Shown here one piece after another: positions 50,658-59,510 of a stretch of DNA of 64,000 nt (position 1 is the first letter of the stretch; each line of letters opens with the position of its first letter). A program made the translations under genes and the position numbers. This stretch comes from Paenibacillus sanguinis 2301083 = DSM 16941 (lineage in GTDB: Bacteria > Bacillota > Bacilli > Paenibacillales > Paenibacillaceae). The notes under the pieces were generated by a model. The model was not told where the DNA came from and did not search any database. It saw nothing but the letters and a program-made list of their open reading frames with translations. The DNA lies in contig NZ_KB895376.1 of assembly GCF_000374825.1 (NCBI RefSeq), positions 623,460 to 687,459 on the forward strand. Reading direction: 5' to 3'.

Positions 50658-53600
50658 CTACTTCGGGCAGGGCTCAGCAGTCTTGTCATTATTAAAGTTA
50701 TCAATAATTGAGATCGTTTTATTTGCCACATCACTACCGAGTGAGGCATACAATTTTTTATCACCAATAACATAAAATTCTTCCTTAGCTCGTGTAGCTG
50801 CAACATTCATTATGTTTGGTTCAGAGACAGCCCATCTGGCAGCCCCGCTGCTATCAAAGTCAGCTCCTAGAACAAAGTAGACGATTTCGGCCTCTTTCCC
50901 CTGAAAAGTATGAACAGTTCCAACATTTGTTGGTTTCCCGTTTTCTCGTTTTGTAAATTTAATTTCATCTAGAACTTGTGCAAGTTTATATGCCACATTT
51001 TTAAATGGGGTGATAACATAAATTTCTTCCAATATATTCGGATCTTCTTTCAAACGTTTATCAATTATACTTTTCAGTAGATCTGCTTGTTCTTTAACAA
51101 ATTTATCATTTGCTTTTCCGGTTAAATCATACCATTGTGATTTTCCTTTTGATGCATCTTCTGATTTTCCTTGTACCATCAACCCGTCATACGATATTTC
51201 GTTTGAAATCGTAAACATCGGATCGTTTGAACGTCTGTGCACCCAAAGAGGTATGCCAATCCATTCATCCTCATTTTTTTGAAAGCCATACTGACTTGTC
51301 GCATCCACAATAGTTTGAGTAGACGCATCAGCGGAGACAAATTTCTCATCGACTTTATAGTGTCTTCCAATCAAGGTTAGAACATTTGAATCTAACGTCA
51401 AAACGGGCTTTATTTGTGAGGGATCGCCAACAACCATGACCTTCCTGCTTCTAAAAATCGCACCAATACTAGCTTGTGGCAGTGCTTGACCAGCCTCGTC
51501 TATGAATAGATTGCCTATTGAATTTTTATTTAGATTTTTAAACATTCGCCCAAAGCTAGCAAAGGTCGTGCTGACAACAGGGATAGTGAAATTCAACCAT
51601 TGCCATGATTCCGAGATTAATTCCAGCCCGTTTTCTTTTCCAATGTAATCCAACTGTTTACTCCAGATCATCCTGGCAGCCTTCAGACTCTTTCTGTTTT
51701 CATACAGGAATTGCTTTTTAACTTTTAAAGCGGAAATAAACAACTCTGATTGCAATTTGCGAAATTGCCTGGTATACCATGGATTAGACTTTTGCAGCTG
51801 ATCATAAGATAGTGAAAAATCCAGTTCATAAATACCGCTTTGAGATTTGATTTTTTCCAATAAAAGGACTTCTTGTTCCATTTTATTAAAATTATTCTGT
51901 TGATCGGTTACCCATCGCTCGAAGTCAGCTTTTGTTTCCAAAATTTGTTTTTGAGCGTACATGCTTTTCCTAGCATTTTCCCTTAACCCGCCTTCTAATT
52001 GCATACGGTTATTCAGCAATTTAGTTTTTCGTTTAATTAGATCATTTAAATGATCATTTGCACTATTCAAATTTTTGAAGTACTGCTCAGCTTTGGGTCG
52101 ATTAAACATTTTATGAAACCACAAAAAGCTTGGCTTTTGTGAAGTAACTACATCATAATTTCTTTCAGCTTGAGCTTGTAGATCGATTAGACTTTCTATT
52201 TCAATAGAAGCATTCGATAAATCATCCTGGAGATTTCTACTTTCTTGGCTCAGTCTTTCAAGTTCACGAGTCGTTTCTGCTTCCTGTGCAATTAAACTGG
52301 ACCGTTTCTCTTTTTCTCCATGTTCAAAAGCAAGCATTTGCTCCGTATAGATGGTTCTTAATTTTTGAAGATATGCCATCTTCTCGCTATATTCTTGCAT
52401 TTCTTCTCTTTCAAGTTTTAATTCATCGTACAGCCGGAAAAATTCTTGATATACACTTTCACCTATATTTTCTGGATCATGATCTTCTAAATCTTTTTCA
52501 ATTGCTTTTACATATAAAAGTAACTTGTTGACATTTGTTGATGTCCCGCCCTCTAACGAGAAAGCACCCCAATTCTCCTCGTTTAAAAGCTTAGCTTTAA
52601 TTTCGTGATTCTTTCCGAAGCCTTCTTCGCTTAATTTAGAATTAGATATATTTTTGAAGTAATTAGCTTCATCCAATTGCTTTTGAAAATCGTCAGCAAT
52701 CGTTTCCTTCTTTGGTAACTCCTTAACAATATTTTGAACTGCCCCGTTGTTTGAACTTGCAACAACAATATTTTTAGCTGAAATAGAGGGCGGCAAAACA
52801 CCTATTTTAGCGCTTTTCCAATAAACCAGGCTTCCTTTAATCCTTTTATCAGAAAGCTGCACAATTTCTGCTGCCTGTTGGACCACCAAATCAGCAAAAA
52901 TATCTTTTAACAATGTTGTTTTCCCTGTCCCTGGGGGACCATTGACACTACGAATCTCATTTTTGTCGTTTAGAGCTAGATTCACCGCTGTCTGTTGCAT
53001 AAATGAAAGTGCGTAACTAGGATTACTTGGGAACCTTCCCAAAGGATAATATTTAGGTTGTAGAATGGTTGTCTCAAAAATTTGGGGATTAAAATGATCG
53101 GACTCTTTATTGCTATCTAGATTTTGTCTGGATCCTGAAAAACCACCAAAATATCGATCCAAGCTTTTATTAGTAATTGTCTTTGCTTTGTTCAGGTCAT
53201 CAATAAAGAATGAATGAAGATTTACATCTCCATTCTCCAAATTCTTTACAAATGCATAGCGAAAATTATCCGTGGAAGCATTATACTCCTGTAAAAGATT
53301 AGAAATAGTAATATTAAAGCCCTCATCAAATCTACTGTTTAAATCTTCTCTAAATGAGTTCTCAACTTTCAAAAAATTCTCTGGCAAATTACCATGTTTC
53401 CGGATATGGCCACTCATTGTGAGAAACAATTTATCCGCTATAAAATTTAATCGGTTATCAAAATATATTGCGAAAGTGAATTTGTTTGAGGTGTTAACTT
53501 CTTCGTAGGTTTTAGCAATCTTGTACTTCACTCTCAATATATTAACAACTTCTTGAAAGTCAAAAATATCAAAATATAACACTAAACCTGACTTTTCAAA

Positions 53601-53780
53601 GAGCTTGTCGGATAAATTTTGTTTTTCTTTTTGTCTAATTAGAAAGTCTAGAAAAAACTTATTCCAGTCCTCTTCTATTGTATGTAATAGCTTCAACGAT
53701 TTTTCTTTTCTATTAATTGAACCTTCGGAAAGCTGTTCTATCGTAATCCAAGCATTTAAAATATCTTCCCTTTTATTCAT
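50658..53780 (-). CDS. SF1 superfamily helicase with long coiled coil (AAA_11/AAA_12 type)
   Basis: A 1,040-residue ATP-dependent nucleic-acid helicase. Motif I is SVNGPPGTGKTTLLKDIFAD near residue 278, motif II FIDEAGQA near residue 748, motif III VVGDPSQIKPVLTLDS, and motifs V-VI TVHTFQGKEAEIVYF and NVAATRAKEEFYVIGD near the C-terminus. A coiled-coil insertion spans about residues 450-650 (repeated E, Q and L), as in Upf1-like bacterial helicases. The first 250 residues are not recognised. It lies downstream of the MTase operon in the AT-rich island, separated by 213 bases with a terminator, so it may be an independent defence gene. Confidence 0.82.
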   Translation of the reverse strand: MNKREDILNAWITIEQLSEGSINRKEKSLKLLHTIEEDWNKFFLDFLIRQKEKQNLSDKLFEKSGLVLYFDIFDFQEVVNILRVKYKIAKTYEEVNTSNKFTFAIYFDNRLNFIADKLFLTMSGHIRKHGNLPENFLKVENSFREDLNSRFDEGFNITISNLLQEYNASTDNFRYAFVKNLENGDVNLHSFFIDDLNKAKTITNKSLDRYFGGFSGSRQNLDSNKESDHFNPQIFETTILQPKYYPLGRFPSNPSYALSFMQQTAVNLALNDKNEIRSVNGPPGTGKTTLLKDIFADLVVQQAAEIVQLSDKRIKGSLVYWKSAKIGVLPPSISAKNIVVASSNNGAVQNIVKELPKKETIADDFQKQLDEANYFKNISNSKLSEEGFGKNHEIKAKLLNEENWGAFSLEGGTSTNVNKLLLYVKAIEKDLEDHDPENIGESVYQEFFRLYDELKLEREEMQEYSEKMAYLQKLRTIYTEQMLAFEHGEKEKRSSLIAQEAETTRELERLSQESRNLQDDLSNASIEIESLIDLQAQAERNYDVVTSQKPSFLWFHKMFNRPKAEQYFKNLNSANDHLNDLIKRKTKLLNNRMQLEGGLRENARKSMYAQKQILETKADFERWVTDQQNNFNKMEQEVLLLEKIKSQSGIYELDFSLSYDQLQKSNPWYTRQFRKLQSELFISALKVKKQFLYENRKSLKAARMIWSKQLDYIGKENGLELISESWQWLNFTIPVVSTTFASFGRMFKNLNKNSIGNLFIDEAGQALPQASIGAIFRSRKVMVVGDPSQIKPVLTLDSNVLTLIGRHYKVDEKFVSADASTQTIVDATSQYGFQKNEDEWIGIPLWVHRRSNDPMFTISNEISYDGLMVQGKSEDASKGKSQWYDLTGKANDKFVKEQADLLKSIIDKRLKEDPNILEEIYVITPFKNVAYKLAQVLDEIKFTKRENGKPTNVGTVHTFQGKEAEIVYFVLGADFDSSGAARWAVSEPNIMNVAATRAKEEFYVIGDKKLYASLGSDVANKTISIIDNFNNDKTAEPCPK

Positions 53781-53960
53781 GTTCTCCTCCCAGTATTATC
53801 TACACATAAATATTATATAAGCTTCACCAGTGTACTTCGTTTAATTATTCACATACAACTAGACTTCTTCTAATAGCGCCAAAACTTTCTGTCATCAGTT
53901 ATTACGCCCTACTTGTGATACGGTTCACCGTATCGGTTGATATGGTAAACTAAATGACAA

Positions 53961-53984
53961 AGGGAGGGGCAAATGCCTCTCCCT
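53961..53984 (-). terminator. Intrinsic terminator after the DUF3427-like gene
   Basis: Read on the minus strand, GGGAGAGGCATTTGCCCCTCCC is followed by TTTGTCATTT, 10 bases after the stop at 53994. A small inverted repeat GATACGGTTCACCGTATC lies further on, near 53917-53934. Confidence 0.7.
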
Positions 53985-53993
53985 ATTCTCCAA

Positions 53994-54386
53994 CTAATGA
54001 GGTACTTTAAAAACAAATTTACTGCAAATGTCTCCTACAGAGATTGTATAATCAGTGAGAAGCACCTGCCCATAGTAGGTAAAAGGCATATGGTGCCTTT
54101 CCCGATAAAACAAAAAAATCTCATCATCTGAAGACATTGACAATTTTAGTCTGACATCATTCTGATGATTTCGTTCACCTTCCATGTAGAGTATGCCTTC
54201 CTCCAAATGGTCAGCATATTGAGTCAAACTCTCTTGTTTATATCTAGTGACAAACAAGATTATTTTATTATCTCCCTTTGGGGTAACGATACCCCTACCG
54301 ATCGCATGCCAAGTTTTATACCCCCATAAATTCGCAAGAAACGGCCTGTCATATTCCTGATGAATGACTAGATCGTCAAGAAGCAC
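53994..54386 (-). CDS. DUF3427-like small protein at the end of the methyltransferase operon
   Basis: A 130-residue protein with a GTG start at 54386 (GGGGGTAGAGC upstream). The pattern LANLWGYKTWHAIGRGIVTP, then IILFVTRYK, and YYGQVLLTDY resembles the DUF3427 domain found at the C-terminus of some restriction-type helicases and endonucleases, where it may bind modified DNA. It begins 21 bases after the Vsr gene stop and is probably in the same transcript. The exact family is uncertain. Confidence 0.55.
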   Translation of the reverse strand: MLLDDLVIHQEYDRPFLANLWGYKTWHAIGRGIVTPKGDNKIILFVTRYKQESLTQYADHLEEGILYMEGERNHQNDVRLKLSMSSDDEIFLFYRERHHMPFTYYGQVLLTDYTISVGDICSKFVFKVPH

Positions 54387-54407
54387 TTTGCTCTACCCCC
54401 AGTCTTT

Positions 54408-54842
54408 CTACTTTTGGGTTTCGTTAGGTTTATTTCCTATTTGATTTACAAGAGTACTACATCTTGTTTGAGCGTTTCTCTTAAGCTCACATTCCCAAAC
54501 TATCAACACTCTCCAACCCATAGCCTGTAAAGATTGCTGGTCTTGCTTATCGCGGCTAATATTGCCTTTGAGCTTCTTGGTCCAATAGTCAATATTAGAC
54601 TTAGGAATACGGTAGTACTTGCAACCTTCGTGGCCATGCCAGAAGCATCCATGTATAAAGATAACTGCCTTATACTTTGGCAAAATAAGATCGGGCTTTC
54701 CCGGTAGTTTCTTATCATGTAGTCTGTAGCGGAAACCTTTGTTGTGCAGATACCTCCTGACAATCATTTCAGGAGCAGTGTTCTTCGACTTTATTTTGGA
54801 CATCATCTTGCTGCGTTCTTCTGTTGTCAATGTGTCCACCAT
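54408..54842 (-). CDS. vsr: Very short patch repair (Vsr-type) endonuclease
   Basis: A 144-residue DNA mismatch endonuclease. Catalytic features match Vsr: KPDLILPKYKAVIFIHGCFW near residue 49 (Asp and His), HGHEGCKY zinc-binding near residue 70, and GWRVLIVWECEL near residue 113. In E. coli, Vsr nicks at T:G mismatches created by deaminated 5-methylcytosine; in some R-M operons Vsr-like proteins act as the restriction nuclease. The gene overlaps the methyltransferase by about 74 bases. ATG 54842 was chosen (GGAGG 9 bases upstream); a longer frame starts at 54947. Confidence 0.9.
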   Translation of the reverse strand: MVDTLTTEERSKMMSKIKSKNTAPEMIVRRYLHNKGFRYRLHDKKLPGKPDLILPKYKAVIFIHGCFWHGHEGCKYYRIPKSNIDYWTKKLKGNISRDKQDQQSLQAMGWRVLIVWECELKRNAQTRCSTLVNQIGNKPNETQK

Positions 54843-56460
54843 CAGCAAGTCCTCCCTGCATGTTGGATAACCCACTACACAAATCGAGCATTTCTGCAAG
54901 TTTAGCAGCAATAGCCCTCCCCATGATTGGCGGTACTGCATTTCCAACTTGCTGGTATTGCGAATCCTTGGTCCCTACAAATTCATAGTCATCAGGAAAG
55001 GATTGCAGTCTGGCTGCTTCGCGTATACTTATTGCCCTTGGAATCGTCGGATGAATCCACATTGATTTGCGTACATTTGTAACTGTTCCGGAAGGCTTAC
55101 CATATTCAAGTCTTAAATAGATTGAATTTTGTGTTCTTTCTGGTCGAGTATACGTATTCTCGATTAAACTGCGGTCAAGATCATGGAAGTTCTGCCCTTG
55201 ACCCAAAGCTTCAAAACGTTTTTGGGCAGTCTCTCTTGTTTCTGTAGCTACGTGATTGCTTAACATGGCCGAATTGCGTAGTAGCCGCGTAAGCTCCGTT
55301 GCTTCAAATTCATTATTTAGCGGAATGGGATCATCCTCTGTATTAATAACTGGATGTATCTGCTCCAAATCCTGAATCGCATCAAATACCGTTAAATACT
55401 CTGCTTCTTTATAGACTTTTACAGGCAATTTCGGTTGAAGATGCAAGTCTTTCCTCAACCCAATAGCAATATATCTTTCACGAAGCTGAGGCACCCCAAA
55501 CCATGCAGCATTAAGCACACCATCATCTATTTGATACAACTGCCCCAGCCTTTTGCCAATGTAATCAATAACTGAGTATGAGTCAGCATCTACATACACG
55601 CCTCTTTGATCTACCTTTAAGTTGCGTACAGCTATACTATGATCCAATAGTTCTTTTGCATGCATCATCAGACGTTGAACATTCAGATAACTCAAAATCT
55701 CATGTTCCGCTTCTTCAAATTCTATTTCCTCTCCAGCATATCTAATAAATGCATTAAGCGAAGCTTGCTCAAAATTAATATATTGTCTTGAAATAGCTGG
55801 GCTTCTTTGAGGCAGTACTGAGATATGCTTGATACATTGCTTGCCTTTGCTCAGAGCCTTCTCCCTTGTCTCTTCCTTCCGGGAGTTTTTATGCAGCATT
55901 CTTAATGCATAAAACACCTTGTCAGGCAATATCAGTTCATTTAATATAGCTGGATTAAACAAATACTCATAGATATCACCCACAGGGCACTCGGTATCTA
56001 AAAGACAAATTGTTTCGTTGCGGGTGACTATCCCCAGTTGCTCAAATTCAACCCCATCATTATGTGTACAATAAAAACGGTGAATATCTGACTTAAGCAT
56101 CCGAACATTCTCCATCACAAAAGCTTTCGGTTTCAGGTTAAGAATTACTTCAACATACTTCTTAACCAGACTATTATTTTGACTAATAATATGATTTCGT
56201 TGACGATTTGCATTTGAAAACCCTTGACAAGGGGGGCCTCCAACAATTACGTCAAATTCTCCATATGAACGCTTGAAAGAGTCGTAGTCCGTTATATCCA
56301 AGATATCACTTAGTACTTCTGTATTCTCATGATTGCGTTCATATGTTGCTTTTGCATAGTCATTTTTCTCAACCGCAACAGCAATATCAAATCTTTCTGT
56401 CTGCATAAAACCCAGACTCATGCCGCCCGCACCTGCAAATAAATCCAATAGTCTATACAC
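54769..56460 (-). CDS. C5 cytosine-specific DNA methyltransferase
   Basis: A 563-residue 5-methylcytosine DNA methyltransferase, larger than typical (about 350-450). Motifs: I DLFAGAGGMSLGF at residues 6-18, IV GGPPCQGFSNANR with the catalytic cysteine near residue 77, VI MENVRML near residue 116, VIII QLRERYIAIG near residue 323, and X YQQVGNAVPPIMGRAIA near residue 513. An unusual about 150-residue insertion lies between motifs VI and VIII. A GTG start at 56460 is preceded by AAAGAGGTG. It probably modifies host DNA and lets the operon distinguish phage DNA; the target sequence is unknown. Confidence 0.94.
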   Translation of the reverse strand: MYRLLDLFAGAGGMSLGFMQTERFDIAVAVEKNDYAKATYERNHENTEVLSDILDITDYDSFKRSYGEFDVIVGGPPCQGFSNANRQRNHIISQNNSLVKKYVEVILNLKPKAFVMENVRMLKSDIHRFYCTHNDGVEFEQLGIVTRNETICLLDTECPVGDIYEYLFNPAILNELILPDKVFYALRMLHKNSRKEETREKALSKGKQCIKHISVLPQRSPAISRQYINFEQASLNAFIRYAGEEIEFEEAEHEILSYLNVQRLMMHAKELLDHSIAVRNLKVDQRGVYVDADSYSVIDYIGKRLGQLYQIDDGVLNAAWFGVPQLRERYIAIGLRKDLHLQPKLPVKVYKEAEYLTVFDAIQDLEQIHPVINTEDDPIPLNNEFEATELTRLLRNSAMLSNHVATETRETAQKRFEALGQGQNFHDLDRSLIENTYTRPERTQNSIYLRLEYGKPSGTVTNVRKSMWIHPTIPRAISIREAARLQSFPDDYEFVGTKDSQYQQVGNAVPPIMGRAIAAKLAEMLDLCSGLSNMQGGLADGGHIDNRRTQQDDVQNKVEEHCS

Positions 56461-56476
56461 GTTGTTTCACCTCTTT

Positions 56477-58555
56477 TCAAGCGTCCTTCCAACCTTCAAC
56501 AATAACCCTTTCAAGCAAAGAAAGCAACTTCTGGCTATGTATTGAGTTTGGCAGCTTCGCAGGCATATTGCAAGCTATTTTTAAAGCATCTGCCTCTGTG
56601 TGATAAGGTATTTGCTTCTCAAGAATAAACGAGTACAATTTTCTCCAATAATCTGCCCCATAGTTGACCACTCTTGTCTGTGCCTCAATGCCGCTAACAA
56701 TTTTCTGTTCTTTGCGGGCTCTGCGAACTTCTGTCTTTTCATCTCCTGAAGCAATGAGCACCGATTCTATTTCTGTATCAAGAGTAATGTTCAAACTCTT
56801 TACCTTATTCCAACAAGCTTCTCTCTTACACCACTGTGTCACATTAGCAACAGCTCGTGAGGAATCGGTTATGGAGTCTAATACTGCTTTGGCTAGCTTA
56901 TTTAATTGGCTTGTAAGCACACTTGGCACTTCTTGTTTATTCCAAATAATTTGCAAATCCAAGACGTAGGTCGAGCATTGAGTTTTTAGCAAATGTACCA
57001 GCAAAGCAATTGTGTAAGTTACAATGTTGGCACGATATCCGTGCTCATACCATGACTGATGAGTAACCAGCTTCTCAACGTGTTTGAATAGAATGTAAAG
57101 AGCAATCGACTCTTGAAAAAACTTTTCATTGAAAGAATCCTCGGATAGTTGCCATTCATCATCAATCCATTCGGCGAACTCTCTAAAATTAGACTGAGCC
57201 CCTTTGCTGACAACATGAGGCAACTCTCGCCACGTATTGCGAGCTTTTGCCAGATCCGTCTTAGTAATGAGCTGATGCTTAGGATTTTGCGTAAGGAACC
57301 GATTGCGTTCGGCCTTAGTCATACGAATTTGAGTTTGCAGATACTGACCTCTTGCCCGTTCATAAAACCACCGAGTGTCATGTTGAGATCCTCCCGTTGC
57401 TGGAGCAAACAGTCTTCGTGAGATCTGTTCCATACGTATATGGAAGGGATGCGTTGAAAAAAAGTCTGCATCGCTGACTTTATTTTGGCTATTTGATGAC
57501 TTTGAAATTTTCTGCATTAAATTGTGGGTTTCATCAGGCTCTGCATTAATTTCAGTCAGTTTCATTTGTACACTAATCCCATCAAGATTAGACTTGTCTT
57601 TATAACGTGCACTTGATAGCGAAGCTGTTGTTTGTCCACCATTAATAATTTGAAAATCCCTAACGTAGGTAATATACTTCCCCTCAGGTTTTTCTTCTAT
57701 TACTACATCCACTGCGGTAGCTGCAATTCCATTATTAAAAGCAAAAAACATTTTAGGAGAATTAAGAATTGTCTCTCGTATCTTTTTGTTTACTGCCACT
57801 TTAGTGCTCAAAAATGACCTCACATTACCCTCAAGTAATTGCGAGCCAAAATAATCGTATATATCAGCTACCACTGAACCAGGAATTACACATAGAAAAG
57901 AACGATAGGAATTATCTCCAAAATTGCCCGCATCAAGACAAGGAATCCCGTTAGCTGTATACTGTGTAAAGTTAATCTCGACACTTTCACGGCCAGACTC
58001 TGCCAAAAACATCTTATACAGACGCTCAACATCCCAGATCTGGAATTCCACACTTACTCCCTCAAACTCTTTCACTGGGAAGCTTTCAATTCGGCCACTC
58101 ATTAATCCGTCAGTAAACAGCAGAACACGATACTTCCGAATACGCTCCTTATTAGTTCTCAATATATCAACTAAATCTGCTGCTGAACTACTTATCTCTA
58201 TTTTATCAATCAATTTATTACTGAAAGTCTCTTCAACAAACCGAAGAGGCCACTGAAATATTTGCTCTGCTTCAGAACGAGTAAGAGTCCTCTCAGCATC
58301 GTCACCGAGATAGTCCGCCACAATAAGATTCATAGTATAATCAAACTCGTCCAGTGCGTACCCATCAATTCTTAACTTTCGATTACGCATTCCTGAGCCT
58401 AAATAGAACGAGGCTTCAAAATCCGGGAGCACTTCAGCGTTTACAAGGTAGTTTGAAACAATTCCTATAAAGGCCGCACTTGAACCCTCGCCATAGGCTG
58501 CAGAAGTTGAACGAACATCCTCGAGAAATTCTTTTCTAAAATCCTGCAAATCCAT
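56477..58555 (-). CDS. AIPR family protein (abortive-infection/phage-resistance type)
   Basis: A 692-residue protein of the AIPR family. The hallmark is FQIINGGQTTASL near residue 306, preceded by FFAFNNGIAATAVDV near residue 269. The N-terminal about 150 residues resemble a restriction-endonuclease-like fold seen in related proteins, and the C-terminus is helical. AIPR proteins are implicated in phage resistance, but the mechanism is unclear. It lies between the PD-(D/E)XK gene (19-base gap) and the methyltransferase (16-base gap), thus in one operon. GGAGG precedes ATG 58555. Confidence 0.87.
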   Translation of the reverse strand: MDLQDFRKEFLEDVRSTSAAYGEGSSAAFIGIVSNYLVNAEVLPDFEASFYLGSGMRNRKLRIDGYALDEFDYTMNLIVADYLGDDAERTLTRSEAEQIFQWPLRFVEETFSNKLIDKIEISSSAADLVDILRTNKERIRKYRVLLFTDGLMSGRIESFPVKEFEGVSVEFQIWDVERLYKMFLAESGRESVEINFTQYTANGIPCLDAGNFGDNSYRSFLCVIPGSVVADIYDYFGSQLLEGNVRSFLSTKVAVNKKIRETILNSPKMFFAFNNGIAATAVDVVIEEKPEGKYITYVRDFQIINGGQTTASLSSARYKDKSNLDGISVQMKLTEINAEPDETHNLMQKISKSSNSQNKVSDADFFSTHPFHIRMEQISRRLFAPATGGSQHDTRWFYERARGQYLQTQIRMTKAERNRFLTQNPKHQLITKTDLAKARNTWRELPHVVSKGAQSNFREFAEWIDDEWQLSEDSFNEKFFQESIALYILFKHVEKLVTHQSWYEHGYRANIVTYTIALLVHLLKTQCSTYVLDLQIIWNKQEVPSVLTSQLNKLAKAVLDSITDSSRAVANVTQWCKREACWNKVKSLNITLDTEIESVLIASGDEKTEVRRARKEQKIVSGIEAQTRVVNYGADYWRKLYSFILEKQIPYHTEADALKIACNMPAKLPNSIHSQKLLSLLERVIVEGWKDA

Positions 58556-58574
58556 ATGGCACCTCCAAATTTAA

Positions 58575-59510
58575 TTATTGAATTCTCCAGTTCTCAATTG
58601 CTGAAATACTAATATTATAGCTTGCTGATGCGATTTGAGACGGAACGTTGGTATTAGTTAATTTAGGAAAACTATCATCTACTCTATATCTCTGGTTTCC
58701 GCCTATTCTATACCAGTATTCTTTATATTCTAATGAATCTATAAATCCATTTCGCAATAGCTTGTCGTTAAATAGATCAAGCGTTGCTGGATTGCATTTT
58801 AAAACTTCTCGTATATCATCCGCTTTGCTCAATAAAGTAAAAGAATTAGAAGAGTTAGGAGCAGTTTTATCAATAAAGTATATTACAAGCTCTCCAGGAA
58901 TTGGTGCTTTTAATTGTTCCATTGAAGAAATCATTATGGTTTTTGACCCAATTCCAGTTGCCTTCACTTCATGCCAGGTAGTCGAAAAAACGAAATCCTG
59001 ATCCGCTCCTTCGGGCCCCATCCAGCTCTCAACTGCTTCATGCATAGGAATTCTATTTAAAATGCAATTATGCAAGTGAATTAATTCCCCCAGAAGCCCT
59101 TTTCTTTCTGAATCACCCAATAATCCGCTGTTCTGCTGCTCCATTAGTTTTGACCACTGCATATACCGCTTTTCAACAAATTCAATTCCTAGCACTGAGT
59201 CGCATTGGCTCCTCGATGATTCAATTAAATCGCAACACAATCGAGTGAATACTTCTTCATTTTCTTGGCGAACTAAACGAAAAGTTATTGTCCATTTCCC
59301 ATCGCCGCGGCGTCCGACTGAGGATAAAATTGACTTGGACGATTGCAGAATATTTGGCTCATAGCTGGAAATTATCAACAGAGATTTTTGATTAATATCT
59401 TCATAGCCAATGTGCCAATCCAGGGGATGAGTGCCATCTATCCTTACATACGACTTGGTGTATTGAACAATGCTGTTCCACTTATCGAGAATTTGCTCAT
59501 TAGTCAACAT
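58575..59510 (-). CDS. PD-(D/E)XK family nuclease-like protein (DUF4420 type)
   Basis: About 311 residues. Nuclease-fold features appear as GLLGELIHLHNCILN near residue 136 (Glu), GPEGADQDFVFST near residue 163 (Asp) and WHEVKATGIGSK near residue 178 (Glu-x-Lys), consistent with the PD-(D/E)XK catalytic core of DUF4420 proteins. It is probably the restriction nuclease of the operon. It overlaps the Z1 gene by 11 bases, supporting co-translation. The start is one of several adjacent ATG codons; ATG 59510 is used. Confidence 0.82.
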   Translation of the reverse strand: MLTNEQILDKWNSIVQYTKSYVRIDGTHPLDWHIGYEDINQKSLLIISSYEPNILQSSKSILSSVGRRGDGKWTITFRLVRQENEEVFTRLCCDLIESSRSQCDSVLGIEFVEKRYMQWSKLMEQQNSGLLGDSERKGLLGELIHLHNCILNRIPMHEAVESWMGPEGADQDFVFSTTWHEVKATGIGSKTIMISSMEQLKAPIPGELVIYFIDKTAPNSSNSFTLLSKADDIREVLKCNPATLDLFNDKLLRNGFIDSLEYKEYWYRIGGNQRYRVDDSFPKLTNTNVPSQIASASYNISISAIENWRIQ

